Shown: positions 1 through 12,278 of the stretch, in pieces | How the letters are laid out: each line of letters starts with the position of its first letter | Position numbering within the stretch: the first letter of the stretch is position 1 | Assembly (NCBI GenBank): GCA_015680685.1 | Contig: MNCI01011801.1 | Span: 52,935 to 116,934, forward strand | Source of the DNA: Gnetum montanum | Taxonomy: Eukaryota; Streptophyta; Gnetopsida; Gnetales; Gnetaceae | DNA length: 64,000 nt | Direction: 5' to 3' | Made by a program: the position numbers and the translations under genes | Notes under the pieces: generated by a model | What the model saw: only the letters and a program-made list of their open reading frames with translations | Databases searched by the model: none | What the model was told of the DNA's origin: nothing

Positions 1-6
1 TCAGAA

Positions 7-402
7 GTGTTAAACCTTCTGAATACAAGGCCCAAAGTTGCTCAGTTATCCATCCGTTTAGAGCCCGATGTGCGACGGGATTGGTTGGAAAGGGCTTATG
101 GCAGAGATAAAACATTTAGTGAGTTGACGATGGAAGAGAGGATTTACTTTAAAATGGGAACATATCACCTCTTCCCCACAAAGGGCCTAAAAATAATATC
201 AACGTATGTGGCTAGAGGATGTGCAGTGCTGATGGGAAAGGTTAATGCTAACCTATCCTATCTATATTTAACGAAGATCTTGAGGCGGTTGGAGGAACAG
301 AAGACAGGGAAGATGGCGCTGCCTTTCCCTTGTCTTATCAGAAAGCTTTACCGATGTGCTGGTACCTGGGGGTACACCAATGATGTCCTCCAAAAAGTTT
401 AG
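7..402 (+). pseudogene. Plant-transposon-associated ORF fragment (Transposase_32-like), 131 codons
   Basis: This open frame of 131 codons enters from the left edge or starts at an internal ATG. Its second half (Phe-Pro-Thr-Lys, then a run ending Leu-Pro-Phe-Pro-Cys-Leu-Ile-Arg-Lys-Leu and a Cys-Ala-Gly near the end) has the layout of the 'putative plant transposon protein' domain, found in accessory ORFs of plant gypsy-type elements. The family call is from remembered pattern only. A stop at 400-402 cuts it, and an open frame resumes at 622, so it is probably the front part of one broken ORF lying just upstream of the LTR that ends at 1704. No catalytic residues can be identified and its function is unknown. 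Confidence 0.5.
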
Positions 403-621
403 ATTGCTTCATAGGTCAAATTGTTAAAGTCGCCAGCTCCAAGGAAAATCATTAGAGAGACGTTGGGACCGGAAGAAGAAGAAGAACAAGCGGCTGGACC
501 AACTGCAACTTAACTTGCAGGACCCAGTCAACCTCCAAGTACAGGTCCTAGCCAACAACAAGAAGTAGGGCCCAGCACAGGCCAGGATCAGCCATCACCA
601 CCGTAAGACTACAGATCGTAG

Positions 622-1191
622 ATGAGCCATCTATGGGCCATCGCTGAGACGGTCAGTTGGGGAAGTCGTGATGACGCAAATCTCTTCCGCGTCATTGATG
701 ATGCCATTCAGCCCACTGTTTCTTTGAATTGCACAAGGGGTGAAGTGTCTATTCACATAGGAGGAGGGGAAAGTAGATGGTCACAACAGATCTTAGGAAA
801 TGCAGCATCTTTCCATGTGCAGTTAGAAGCTAGTGAAGGGGCCACTGTGGTGGTCATGCAACACCAGAATGCCATGGGAGCTCCAGAAGTGGTCACAGAT
901 CACATTAAAAAATTATTTAATGTACTTGTTGTGCCACTGGTAGATCTCACAAGAGCTCAGGATGCTCAAACTTTGACCAGAACCTCAATGACTCCTGCGG
1001 AACATGAGGATATGCTTGATCGATTACTCCAAACAGGGCAAGTAATGATGTCTCTGTTTGACATCCCTCAGGATGTTACAAAAATTCAGTCAGACCTCAT
1101 TTCCACAAAGGGAAAGCTGGTGGTGATTGTAATTGTACGACATCCTTCATTCGAGTGTGACGTACTTGGACACACACATGACCAGAAATAA
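622..1191 (+). pseudogene. Downstream part of the same retroelement accessory ORF, 189 codons
   Basis: This frame of 189 codons follows the 7-402 fragment on the same strand. The middle carries a run of polar and helical residues but no motif I recognise. Its last 20 or so codons read into sequence resembling the R region of the family LTR (an AATAAA-containing stretch near 1185), so the natural end of the protein was probably upstream. Position just before a 3' LTR is where Athila/Tat-type elements carry extra or env-like ORFs, but no signal peptide or membrane segment is visible, so an envelope function is not supported. Confidence 0.4.
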
Positions 1192-1704
1192 AGATCGAGA
1201 TTACTTCATCATTGTAGCATTTACTTAGATTAATCATTTAATTAATTATTATTTACTGCTTTCTTGTTAATCTCTCTCACCCTTAAACTCATGTTAAAAC
1301 GCGGAATGAGTACAACTTGATTATGAGCACTTAAGTGTGACTACTTGGTAACCCAGTAGTGTACCTAGGATCTGTGCTTGGTAATCCCAGTGGTAGTCAT
1401 GCACGAAGTTCAAGGTGTGTATGAATAATCAAGGAATTGATGCTCATCACACTTAGGCTAGTTCATATTCTCTCACCCTTCTCTCCTAGCTTAGTTAATA
1501 TTACTTTCCATTGCCTTCAGGAGTAGCATTAGATTAGAAACCCATCATACACCTCACTCTGAACTAAATCATATGTGACAAAGCTAATACTAGTCCAGGT
1601 GGGAAGATAGCGAACTACTACCTAAGGCTAACTATCTAGACAGGATCACGCATGTAACGCTTGTATTTGTATGGTTGAGTGTGGGGGTACCTTGCCACTC
1701 ATCA
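1135..1704 (+). mobile_element. Partial LTR (3' end) of a + strand Athila/Tat-like gypsy element
   Basis: The stretch matches U5-side sequence of the other LTRs here. It has an AATAAA near 1185, the paired motifs TTGGTAACCCAGT and TTGGTAATCCCAGT at about 1345-1395, and the terminal block GGGGGTACCTTGCCACTCATCA ending at 1704. The U3 end with GATATC palindromes and a TATA box seen in full copies is not recognisable, so this LTR is truncated or heavily diverged. It abuts the - strand element beginning at 1705, consistent with insertion into it, but the other end lies outside the window. Confidence 0.6.
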
Positions 1705-4355
1705 GATACTATCTCTATTAGCATGATAGTTTGCATGTTCATATTTGATGATAGTGGAAGCTTGTCGTTTCTAGGAGGATCTTCCATAGAAGAATCTTGT
1801 TTCAATGAGGTTATAACTCTACCAACCTTTTCTAGACTCATCCTAAAGAAAGGATGTTGCTTCAATTGGCCCTTAGTCTTTTCTTTTTTTTCTTTTTAAG
1901 AATTGGTTATTAGGACCAAAACTTGAAAAAGCATTTCAAAACCATTGAATGTTTTATTTAAACACTTTTTAAAATCCTTTATCTATATACTTACTTCCCT
2001 TGTAGCTTTCCTCTACTATGGTTGTGATGGAAATTCCCCTTGCATAGTGGGTGGTGGCACTAATGGCAAAGCATGAGTTGGATTTGATGAATTAGCTACT
2101 TGTGGATAAATGTATGAATTTGGATCTATTCTTGGTGGTGTCAGTTTATGGTACTCAAGCACATAGTACTGTGAAGTTTGAATGGCTACCTTTTCTAGTG
2201 AGATTGGACATTGGACATAGTAGCCATATGGATCTGGCTACCAATATGGATATTGTTGCTGTGGTGGTGGCATGGCATATGATTGGGGTTTTTGATACTA
2301 TTGATAATACTACTCTTGTGGCTGTGGGTAGGCTCCATTAGGATAGTATGTTGGTTGGAAGGTTTGCCTATAGCCACCTTGAGAATAAGGTAATCGTTTG
2401 GGCATTTGTTTCTTGATAAATCTAGGATTAAGTGCATATGTCCCTATTTCTTGTAAGTGTGTCATTATTGGACAACATCCCTTAGAATGTTCATATTAGC
2501 AAACAACACATCCTTTCTCATCTTCGGAGCTTGTGTCTAAACACTTAGCCATTGAGGCTACTTTATTGTTTTGTCCAAAATCTTTCTTCTTTTACTTGTC
2601 TTTGCCTTTGTCAAAGGCTTGCTCTGTTTACTCTTCCATAATATTTAATGCTGTTGTAAATTTTTCATCAACTAAATTTTACATTTTCTCTACCTTTACC
2701 ACTAACTCAGTTACAGATTTCTGAATTGGTAGTCTTCTTTTAAATTACCCAATCCAAGGTTTCTTCCTCTTGAGGATCACAAACTCCTACATCTCTTTTC
2801 CTGATAGATGAGTCTCTATTATATTCTTATGCTAATTCTCTCTTTCTTGACTCATCTTTCTTTTTTTCTACTTAATTAATTAATATCTGTATATGATGGA
2901 TAGACATCTCTAATAATCAACCTTGGGCATAAACCCTAAGGGTCTCTCTAGTCTTGTTCCGTAGCCCATCTACAATGTGCCTTAGTTGTTCCCGTTGTGA
3001 GAATCCATGGCCTAGGCATATGTGTGGTAGTGAATAATACCTCTACATTGCCCCATCAAGGGATTCATGGATCCCTTGTTTCCATCCTTGGATTTGTTTT
3101 TTCAAATTGGACACTTGTGAATAAGTTTGATATTTATCATTGAAGAGCTCCAGCATAGTACTCCATCTTCTGATTGATTTTGGTTCAAGTGATTTGTAGC
3201 AGCTCTTGGCTTCTTTCACAAATGTCCATGGGAATAATTTCAATTTCTGCCAATCACTTTTAATATTGTGCAGGGTACAAGCATCATGGAATGCTTAAAG
3301 GTGATGTTGAGAATTAGCATTATGGACGCCCTCAAATTTGGGCATGTTGTTCATATCTAGCCATTTGATACAACTATCCCTGACATACCTGGTTGGAATG
3401 TAAACAACTTCCCTAATTTTGATCATACTTTAAGTAGTCAATAGGGATTCATCATCATAATTTGGTTTGTTGGCTCTGTTGTAGTAATACCTCCTTCAAT
3501 GCTCATGTTGTTCTTAGTCTTCTCTTCTATCCCTGTGTCTACTTTGTTTATAATCTTCATCTTCTTTATCTAAATGCCTCAGGTGATAGTCATGGTGATC
3601 ATGTGCCCTTCTTTCCTTCATACTATGGTCTTGGTACCTTAGCTTGCTCTTATCAGAGTCCACTGATGATCATGAGGATGAGGATGAGGTAGTAGGAGAA
3701 TAGTGTCAGCTTGTCCTCCTTTCATTGCTTTGGTATTCTTCTCTATAGGATCTAGAATAAACCCTTGGCCTTGAGTCCTGCTTATACTTTGAGTTCGTTA
3801 CCTTCCTCTTAGCTATCTCTACTAGGGTGGAATATAGTTGAACTTTGGCAAGTTCCTCCAATCAGATGATAGGTGTCTATGAATGGACTTCATGATTTTA
3901 GTGAAGTTTCTTAGCAATGAATGCATCACCATCAAGATCTTCTAAGATAAGAGAAGAGTTGACTTTATTTCCTTTGTTTTGGACATGTTTCATTTCCATG
4001 GCAACATCTCTCTTGCTTTCTCCTTAGTTGGCTAATAGGGTCATGTCATGTGTTTGGTCACATGATACCCATCAAGTGCCTTACTTAGATTCATGCCCCT
4101 TAGAGCTGTCTAAAGGATGATGGATGTTGAGTGCTCTAGAAGTAGAATAATGTTACCTTGAAGATCTCTCCACCTTAGTCACCTTAGTTGCCTATCTTGG
4201 TAAAAGATGAAAGTAAAATCAGGATAATAAGAATTATGATGAGCATATGAGATCCTTGCTTGCATTGGCATACTCCATTCCTCTTCATCATTGATTCTGT
4301 CATTAACTCTTTTTGTCTCTTTGGTAGGTGATGATGTATCTTTGTTTGAAGCCAT
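1705..4355 (-). pseudogene. Decayed gag (and start of protease region) of a - strand gypsy element
   Basis: Read on the - strand from an ATG at 4355-4353, short frames match the gag of the better copy at 17155-19020. The N-terminal segment contains a Tyr-Pro-Asp-Phe-Thr-Phe-Ile-Phe stretch followed by Gln-Leu-Arg, and the capsid segment at 3043-3243 contains Arg-Arg-Trp-Ser-Thr-Met-Leu-Glu. Similarity continues through the gag C-terminus near 2030 into the pre-protease linker at about 1720. Many stops and frameshifts interrupt it. RT, RNase H and integrase are absent, because the copy is cut at 1704/1705 by a + strand LTR. Confidence 0.6.
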
Positions 4356-4458
4356 ATTGTGGTTGAAGATGTTTGGTCAAGTATGCTTACTTTTTAGACT
4401 TATTAGAAAATTATGGATTTTAACTTTATGCAATTACTTACTCATCATACATTGACTT

Positions 4459-4477
4459 GTCCCTGGAAATGGTGCCA
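4459..4477 (-). other. Primer-binding site, tRNA-Asp type
   Basis: The - strand reads TGGCACCATTTCCAGGGAC, one base inside the LTR start at 4479. The 3' end of plant tRNA-Asp(GTC) is complementary to TGGCGCCGTTGCCGGGGA. The differences are mainly C-to-T or G-to-A changes. Confidence 0.7.
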
Positions 4478-4478
4478 A

Positions 4479-5355
4479 TGATAAGCAGTGGAGTAATCCA
4501 ACACCCAACCATACAAGTCATAGGCGTTCACGTGCAACCATATCGTAATTCGTGGATGAGGCAATGTTAATATGTTAGCAACTTATTTAAGTTCGAAACC
4601 ATTGTCTTCCCACATAGAGCTAGTGAAGTCTATGTGTATGGTTTAGCTCACCTTGAGGTATATGATATCTGATGTTGTTTTGCCATTCTTGCTCCTAGCA
4701 AACATGATGAAATGAAAATAGTTTCTAATCCTAAGTCTAAGTAATTGCAAAAAAGCAAATCTAACTTAGCCTAATGCAATGAATATCTAGTCTTGGTCTA
4801 TCGTGCATGCCTTAGACTCATGTAGTCATTACTGGGATTACCAAGTGGTATTACTACTGAGTGAATCAAGAAATGCCACTATTGGGTTATTAAATAACTA
4901 CACTTAGTGCTCGAAACGAGTTGTATCCATGCTACTTACTTTCAATATGTAAAATGAAATGCTTGTAAAGTAAATGATTAACTAGGAAAATAAGAAAAAT
5001 TATTTTAAGCTTACACAAGAAAACTAAGTGGATGTTGTAATGATGATAAGCAATCTTGATCTTTATTACAGGTCATGGACTATGTACAAGTACAATTTAC
5101 TCAAATAAAGACATCATACAATCGCTCAACACCACACTGCGGGCATATACTTCTTCTAAGTGCTAAATTACGAAAACAAACTAAAAGAGTTTTAATACTA
5201 TGGCCTAAAACTTATTGCAAACCTGTGCACTTAAGTGTTGTATTTATAGGTTGGCATGGATCCCGTGATATCGTTTACACGATGACGTAGCTTATGCTAT
5301 GATATCAGATCTACAACATTGTAGATGTGATATTGTAGTTACGATATCATTACCA
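4479..5355 (-). mobile_element. 5' LTR of the - strand gypsy element (877 bp)
   Basis: On the + strand it begins TGATAAGCAGTGG next to the primer site and ends ...GATATCATTACCA. On the - strand this is U3 first: several GATATC palindromes at 5266-5350, then a TATA box (CTATAAATA, about 5238-5246), AATAAA near 5060, then the GGTAATCCCAG-type motif near 4833-4843. The layout matches the other LTRs at 10026, 19159, 34573, 40026 and 62036 but is more diverged. No partner LTR remains inside the window. Confidence 0.65.
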
Positions 5356-5502
5356 ATGAAAATTTGACTTCATCTATGTTGCTTATAACCAAATTAACAC
5401 ATCAACACCATCATTTTATAATTTAAATCTTATATAATTTATTTCAACCATCAAATTAGAAATTCATTGATTTGGTTTCATTTGAAGATTTCTTAATATG
5501 TT

Positions 5503-5588
5503 CATCAAGTACTTCCTTTGAGAGACTCATCCACTTATCTACTTCCATCAAGTACTTCCTTTAAGCGACTCATCCACTTATCCATACA
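5503..5588. repeat. Tandem duplication, 2 x 43 bp
   Basis: Two adjacent copies begin CATCAAGTACTTCCTTT at 5503 and 5546 and differ at only a few bases (GAGAGACTC against AAGCGACTC). Confidence 0.85.
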
Positions 5589-8500
5589 TTTTCTCAGAGA
5601 ATTCCCAAATCTTAGGGAATTCCTTCTCTCCATACCTTTTTTTTTTTTGTAATTTTAGATTGATATTTTTCTTGATGGACAGTTTTTAGTTAATCCATCT
5701 TTTCATCCTTATCAATGGGAGCCTTCTTTGGATATTTTATTGTCCTAAAGTTCATTAGCATCCACACATCTATCTCCTTTTTCTTGATCTATTTTCTTCT
5801 TGAAAGTTTCTTTATTACTTTGGCTTTATGCATCTTCATTTTCTATCTTTAATATCATGGTGAACTTTATGTTTGTTTATCTAAATCTTATAACATGGAA
5901 AAATGAAAAAGTTACTCCTAATAAGTTTCTTTATATTTATCAAATATTGTGTACACAAATAATTCAAATATTAATTTTGATGCCCACATTTTTGAATGAA
6001 AGTGACTTTCTTCCAATATGCCTCTAGTAGAAATCTTTTAACCTTTCACATGGAATCTTCTCCCTTGACTTGATTCCACTCTCTTATGAATCACAGATAT
6101 GGTAATTCACCTACCTTCTTCAATGTCTTCATGTATTCAATCCACATTGTTCTCTTCATGACTATACTTTCACTCACATTAGTTACCATGGTTTGGATTT
6201 GCTATGATGTGTTTTGTTCCTTGTTCCTTTTTCCATCTTCATACCTTCACATCTTTTCCATTTTCTTTAACTACTCATCACAAAGTATACTCATACAAGT
6301 TAAGTTAATTTTCTTGATGCTATTTGTCTTTCACACAAATTCTACATGCTATTCCATTTAAAATTCATAAAATGCATTTAATCCACTAAATTTATCCTGA
6401 TTCTTATTAATTTTGTTCAATGAAAATGAATTGGGATTCCACCAACAAAAGATAAAAGAGTTGAAAAATCTACATCAAATTTATAAAACAAATAATAATA
6501 ATAATAGCTGAATCAGATATGCTTATCATATTTTTATGCATTTCTGCTCCTATAGGGAATAAAGTTTGAGAAGCTGAGATCAACATTCTATATTGTTAAA
6601 GCTGTGCAAAAATGTGAAAAGGTTATTATTGCAATAGGTGAAAGGTAAATCGTTAGAAGATTCAACACCGACTTCTCCACCACACTTCTAAATTTGGAGT
6701 GCATAGCAAGTATATGTAAAGCTTTGGAATCTGGAAAGAAAGAAATCAGCAAACTTTTCAATGCCCAAAAAGTATAATCAATTGTGGTGGCTGGCTGAAA
6801 AGAGAGTATGACTTTAGAATGGAATTCAGCTACCTACATCTTTGAAACTAGCTAGATTAAAAAGCTGTAATAAATCAAACTTAGAATGAGTTAAAACTGT
6901 TAAAGGGTGATAATTTCAATTTCGCAGTGCAACTTAACTGTGTCAACAATTTTACAACAAATAAGAGAACAATACAATAAAAAATAACAAAGGATTAAGC
7001 AATACAAATAAGAATAACGAATTCCCCTATTTGCACTGGGGATGAAATGACCATGAACTCGATATGAAAGAAATAGCCAAACAAAAACAGGGAAAATGTC
7101 AATGCTAATATATTTCAACCTCCTAGCGATACATTAACAGCTGGTAAAGGAACTCTGCATAACCCAGCTACTCGTTAAATTGCCACTTGTCACCAATTCC
7201 TTGCGAATTAGCTCACTAACTCAAACTAAGGACATAGATATAAATGAAAAAAACCATAGATAGAAATGAAAATAACTGCTCATGTAGCTGAAAAATTTGT
7301 GAACAATTATCATCGACTTTTTATCCCATTGACTTGGGTAACTTGGTAGTCTAGCCAGGTGATTTAATACCACCAACTTGTTATGCCCAGCTATGTACTT
7401 AAACCCAAAAGTACATTTTACCATGCCCTTAAAAACATGTTTGAACAAGAACCTCAATTTTATGATAAGTTAGTCAACTAGAATAACCTATAACTCATTC
7501 TCGTTTAGGAAAACATATTTTTTCATTTTGTTTAGTTTTCAAAAGAATTTATATTTTCTTTCCTCCTCTCATATAGCGAGAGTTTAAAAAAATCTTTAAT
7601 TGGATTAAAAATATTGACACAAAAACTAAAACCAATTGAAGTATTATTATTTCTGAAGAGTAGGAATAACATGGTAATCAACCAATAAATTCAATAACTT
7701 TGCTCAAACTTGTGCCAACTTTCTGATAACAACATGAGATATGAAATCATCATTTTCTTGATATACTAAATGCAGAAACTTTGGCCAAAATACTAAACAC
7801 CCATGAAAGATTATTTTACAACTTATTGCTTGGGTCACCCTGCATATGTGCACAACTAGCATAGGAATAGTTTAAGTGGAAGAGTTAAATATCCATAAAG
7901 CAACATACAAAGAAAAGAAACTTCAATTGAGAATCTTAAATTATTTGCATTCAGTATAAACATTAAACAAAAAGAGAGAAAATAATTTAAATAGATAATA
8001 GCAGAAAATAATAAAAGTACAACAAGAAAATAAAAAACTTAGCAGGGTGAGAAGCTGCAATAATGATGGCTTGTAGGCTGTAGAAACACTGATTAGCAAC
8101 AAGTAGTCAAGATGCTAAAAACGAAAAGGGGATATAGGATGTAAAGGAAAATGAGAAGGAACCATTGAATTAAAAGAAAGAGAGGGAGAAAGCTTTGTGC
8201 TAAATTTCCCTGCATTAATCATTATAAATTCCCTCCTTATACTATCTCAAACTGCAGTGATTATTCTGATCATTACCTCTAATGATCTTAATGATGGCTA
8301 GCATCAACACAAGCATCATTGTCAGTTCTAAAAGATTGAAATCAAGGTTCAAAGTCTTAGTGATGTCAACCTAACATTGAAATCAAAGTTGTGTATTCAG
8401 TAGTGTTGTTTTGAAAACTTTAAGTTAACTACACCTAAACTCTGAGTTATCATCTTCAAATCTCAAGATTTTTGGATAATCCTAGACTTATAAATACTAG

Positions 8501-8776
8501 GCTTATGTATTCAATTTAGGCTAAAATTTAAAGATTCAAAGTTATTTCTTGAATTTCTAAGTGAAGCAAAATATTAGTGTTACCATTGGTGTAAGCTTCT
8601 TAGTTATTAATGGCATCATAATGCTCCATTAGGTCTTTCTTGGCATTTGTGTCAATCTCCATGAAATCCTTTCACTCCTTAAGTATAGTATTTGATGTTG
8701 ACATTAACATCATATCACTGATTTCTCATTTCTAAAAATAGCATCTTAGGCTTCCATTTCAATATCTAGCTTTAGT

Positions 8777-8893
8777 GGCAAGTCAATCACTAGTTTCTAT
8801 TGGGATTTTGAGGGTGGCAAGTCACTCACTAGTTTCTATTGGGATTTTGAGGGTGGCAAGTCACTCACTAGTTTCTATTAGGATTTGGAGGAT
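8777..8893. repeat. Tandem repeat, 3 x 39 bp
   Basis: Three head-to-tail copies begin GGCAAGTCA at 8777, 8816 and 8855, each containing CTAGTTTCTATT. They differ at a handful of positions, so this is a recent small expansion. Confidence 0.9.
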
Positions 8894-8974
8894 GAATCCC
8901 TTGATGAAAATTCTTAAATTTTGTCCAAATTTGATGAAAAAAAATTAAAATTTGATTCACCAAAAGCTGTGGTT

Positions 8975-9420
8975 TAATAGCAAGATTTGTGGTCTTTCAC
9001 CATGCGTAGATCATAGGTCATGATCTTATACCATGAGCTATTCATGGGTTGTGATCTTAAAAAGTAAAAGAAATTTTGGTTCCTAAGGATACCATGAGTG
9101 TAGCACAAAGATACCATGAGTTATGATCTAATACAATGGTTAAGAAATCTAAATTTTTAAGTACTGCAAATCATGGTATGCCCACCATGGTTCATGATGA
9201 ATTTACCATAAATGAGATCTATATCTTTAGGTGTCCATGAATCATTGTTGATAATTTAAAGCAATCACAAGTTGTGGTTGACACCACAAGTTGACCACAA
9301 GTCATAGGAAATTAATTTCGGCAATACCACAAGACATGGTGAACTCAGGGTCAATAAACATATAATACCATGACCTCACCATGATTCATGGTGAATATGA
9401 AAATCTTGAATTTCTAAAGA
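8975..9420. repeat. Patch of degenerate ATGAGTCAT / CACAAG palindromic motifs
   Basis: The patch contains repeated short imperfect palindromes such as ACCATGAG, CATGATC, CCACAAGTTGTGG and CATGATTCATGG at irregular spacing. The same motif vocabulary reappears at 59960-60560 inside the probable chromovirus LTR. There is no clear period and no coding potential. Confidence 0.5.
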
Positions 9421-9701
9421 TTATAAAGTTATATTTAAATAGAACTTGATTTGTTGGAGTCGCCTTAAGTTGCTAGACAACCTGTAATGAAGAATTGGTA
9501 TGATTAATTTGATTTTAGTGGGTAAATTAATTGATCCCAAATAAATGATCTTTTATCATCCAAACATATTGCTAAATCTAAACTACAATAAATTTGATGA
9601 AAATACTTTGATGATATTGTTGATCATGAGAGCAATTGATAAATTATTCTTGAGAAGGTTGATGACTCTTGATAGTTGTGGAATTATGAATAAATGTGAT
9701 G

Positions 9702-10023
9702 GATGAATTGATGATAAATGAAAATTTGTAAAGTAATGATAATTGATGAAATGTTGATAATAATGATGAATTAGAAAAAAAAAATTGTTGTCTTGTTTCT
9801 CTTATCTCTTAAGAAATTAATCCCTAAGTTTCTTTAAAAAAATTCAAAGCTTAATTATTTATTGTTCCTAATTAATTATATGCAATGAAAAATTTAAATT
9901 AGAGTTTGCACTTTGTGCCTAAAAATATAAAATCTATAATTTTGTCGGACTAATGTTTTTTATTTGTATTTAATTTTTAAAGTAATTTATTAAATACAAT
10001 TTCTAAATGATTCTTGAGTGTCA
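9702..10023. repeat. Left copy of the 320-bp direct repeat flanking the gypsy element
   Basis: The 322 bp from GATGAATTGATGATAAATG to TTCTTGAGTGTCA are repeated in the same orientation at 19957-20276. By eye about 15 to 20 differences separate the copies, a level similar to that between the two LTRs they enclose. The left copy ends two bases before the LTR at 10026 and the right copy begins directly after the LTR ending 19956. Confidence 0.9.
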
Positions 10024-10025
10024 CA

Positions 10026-10833
10026 TATGAGCGATGAGGTATCCCTACGCTCAACCATACAAATACGAGCGTACATGCACGATCCGGTCAAATTCCAAAG
10101 ACTAAGTGCTTACGTGCCTCTGTAGAACAAGGATGGGTTGGTCAATCATTATCTTCCTAAGCTTACTTGTATGTCACGATTGTTATGGCTTTTATATTTT
10201 TATTGTCCTGGTACTAATAAGGGAGGAGAGAGAGATAACTAAATAACTAATTTAATTTAACTACTCATTAACTAAGCTCTAATTAATCCTAACACCAGTA
10301 TCCGTTCTCACTTGTCGTATACATCCTGAACCAGTGCAACACTACTGGGATTACCAAACACTAGTCGTTACTGGGTTACCAAGTGTTACACACATGCTCG
10401 AAGTGATCGTACTGAGTGTACTTACTTAGGAGAGTTGTAGGGTGAGAGAAACATTAATTGACTAAGGAAAGCATTAAATAACAGTAATTAACATTAATTA
10501 ATCTATTCTAAATGCTGCAAGGTTTATCACAAATTTCATCTTTATTACCGTACACAAGGTGTGCTCAAGTACACAATGCTCGAATAAAGATCCGTTCACT
10601 TTATGACTCCAACTACGAGCACGCAAAAATAATTCTAACTCTGAGAGGGAGAAAAGGCAAGATTTTGGGTAAGGGACTAACTAATCTATTGCCAAGCCAA
10701 GTGTGCCCACCTCTTATTTATAGGTAAGGAGACAAGTCCCAATATTGGGTATCCGACATCGCATGGTAGGCTCTGATATTGCAGATCCAATATCGTAGAT
10801 GTGATATCGCGGCCCCAATATCATGGTTCATCA
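10026..10833 (-). repeat. 3' LTR of the 9.9-kb gypsy element (808 bp)
   Basis: The outer end reads TATGAGCGATGAGG where the partner has TGATGAGCGGCAAGG, so the terminal TG is damaged. The inner end is ...GGTTCATCA next to the polypurine tract. On the - strand, U3 has GATATC-like palindromes (10737-10830), a CTATAAATA TATA box near 10716-10724 and an AATAAA in R near 10543. It lacks about 25 bp present in the other LTR after the CACGATTGT block. Confidence 0.9.
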
Positions 10834-10845
10834 TATCCCTACGAC
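10834..10845 (-). other. Polypurine tract of the gypsy element
   Basis: On the - strand the bases just before the LTR read CGTAGGGATA, matching the better GGGGGTA tract of the related element at 35463-35472. This is the expected plus-strand priming site. Confidence 0.6.
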
Positions 10846-12088
10846 TGAATGAAAAATCGTCCTTGAGTTCCTTACAAAATATTGGGAAGGTATGGAATTA
10901 TTGATTGAATGACAACTGATGATGAAATGGGATGACAGAGTCAAAGTGCCCGGTGAACGAATCAACAACACAATACATTACAGCATTAGTGTTCATGACC
11001 ATTGTGGTGAACACTATACATAAATGACATCCAGGCCTTCACTTGACAACTTGAAGAGAAAGAGAAAAAGAGAGAAAATAAAATGTGTGTTGTTGCCAAT
11101 GCCGAGATCGCACCTTTCATTGTTTATCCATAGCCACCCAACCAAACTTGTTCCTTTTGTAAATGCTTCAGCTCTAGTCCATCCTGAGTGCTTCCTCTAA
11201 GCCTAGACCATTGTTTGTATGATTGTCATCTGCACACACAACACAGTCATGAAGGAGTAAGGATAGATAAGCCACAATGCAATTGATACCTTGCCTCGAT
11301 ATACAAAGTGCATTGGTCAAGTTGTGGTTATGGCAGATACTGGTTCAAATATTTATCACTGGTAACTACCCAAGGTGTAGGGGTTAGGTAAGTAGTAGAA
11401 TGGAGAAATTAAAAAATTTGTGCCAGGGCCCCGACGACTAAGAGCGAACCTCCAATAGCAATAAGATGGAAAAATATAAGGAATAAGAAATATGGGAAAT
11501 ATAACAACGGCAACACCAATAAAATGGATGCCAAAGATGGGGATGAAATGAGAAATGGTTGATTGCAGAGAATTTTTAAGGGAAAGAACTTAACAATTGC
11601 ACCAAAAAGGAATGCCAGTGGGTCCTCCCCAAATCAGGCTCATGTCCTTTTTTCCCTGACAAACCCACAAACCAGAGAGTCTGTAGGCTCTAAGAATGTC
11701 ATTTAGAAGCAAGAGTTAAAAACTTAACCACAAGAATTTACCAAGGAAAAACAATGCAACAACCAAGATATAGACTAATTATAAAATCAAAAATGAGGTG
11801 GAAAATGGAAAGAAAGATGGAGCGGAGAGAATGGAATGGAATTCCAAGAGCAAGGTTGTGTAGAGTCCCTTGTGTGTGTCATGGTTAATGTGACTGGGTA
11901 TTACTCATGCCAAATCCAAACTCAAACCAACCACATCCAGTGGCCTTGCATCAATACACTTGATCAATTCATCCTCTTGAAGCAACAAGAATTCTTCCAC
12001 AAAGAGTCACCACCATTCCAAGGAGAGCAAGATGGAGAAGCAGGAAGCGAGAAAGGGCCTTAGTTAGAGGAAACCTTGAGGCATGAGT

Positions 12089-12214
12089 CACATGTATTTC
12101 CAGTGCCATAAGCAGTGCTTGTAGCCCATATTTCTTTATTATGTCTAAGGGNCACATGTATTTCCAGTGCCATAAGCAGTGCTTGTAGCCCATATTTCTT
12201 TATTATGTCTAAGA
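12089..12214. repeat. 62-bp exact duplication around a single N (probable assembly join)
   Basis: The 62 bases beginning CACATGTATTTCCAGTGCC at 12089 recur at 12153, separated by one extra base and the only N of the window, at 12152. The homologous stretch of the related element (about 36655-36720) has a single copy. This is what an unmerged overlap of two contig ends looks like. Confidence 0.85.
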
Positions 12215-12233
12215 GGTGTGCTTTGAATTCCCC

Positions 12234-12235
12234 CT

Positions 12236-12276
<41 letters not shown>

Positions 12277-12278
12277 TG
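12234..12278. repeat. CT dinucleotide microsatellite
   Basis: About 20 CT units are interrupted by one TTT. On the opposite strand it gives the Arg-Glu repeat frame, which is not a gene. The related element has a T-run at the same place. Confidence 0.95.

Larger units (their letters stand above)
5356..9701. other. 4.3 kb without a recognisable gene
   Basis: The stretch is AT-rich. All open frames are short (under 95 codons) and lack family motifs. It holds small tandem repeats annotated separately (5503-5588, 8777-8893), a short AAT microsatellite near 6487-6506 and a palindrome-rich patch at 8975-9420. I see no LTR, TIR or reverse-transcriptase motif. Confidence 0.5.

Noticed and set aside
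622-1191. Envelope gene, from its position before a 3' LTR
   Set aside because: No signal peptide, membrane helix or glycoprotein features, and the N-terminal half resembles a different transposon-associated domain.
5800-6361. Two adjacent hydrophobic open frames (75 and 91 codons)
   Set aside because: Leu/Ile/Phe-rich composition is what AT-rich noise gives, and no start context, homology or splice pattern supports them.
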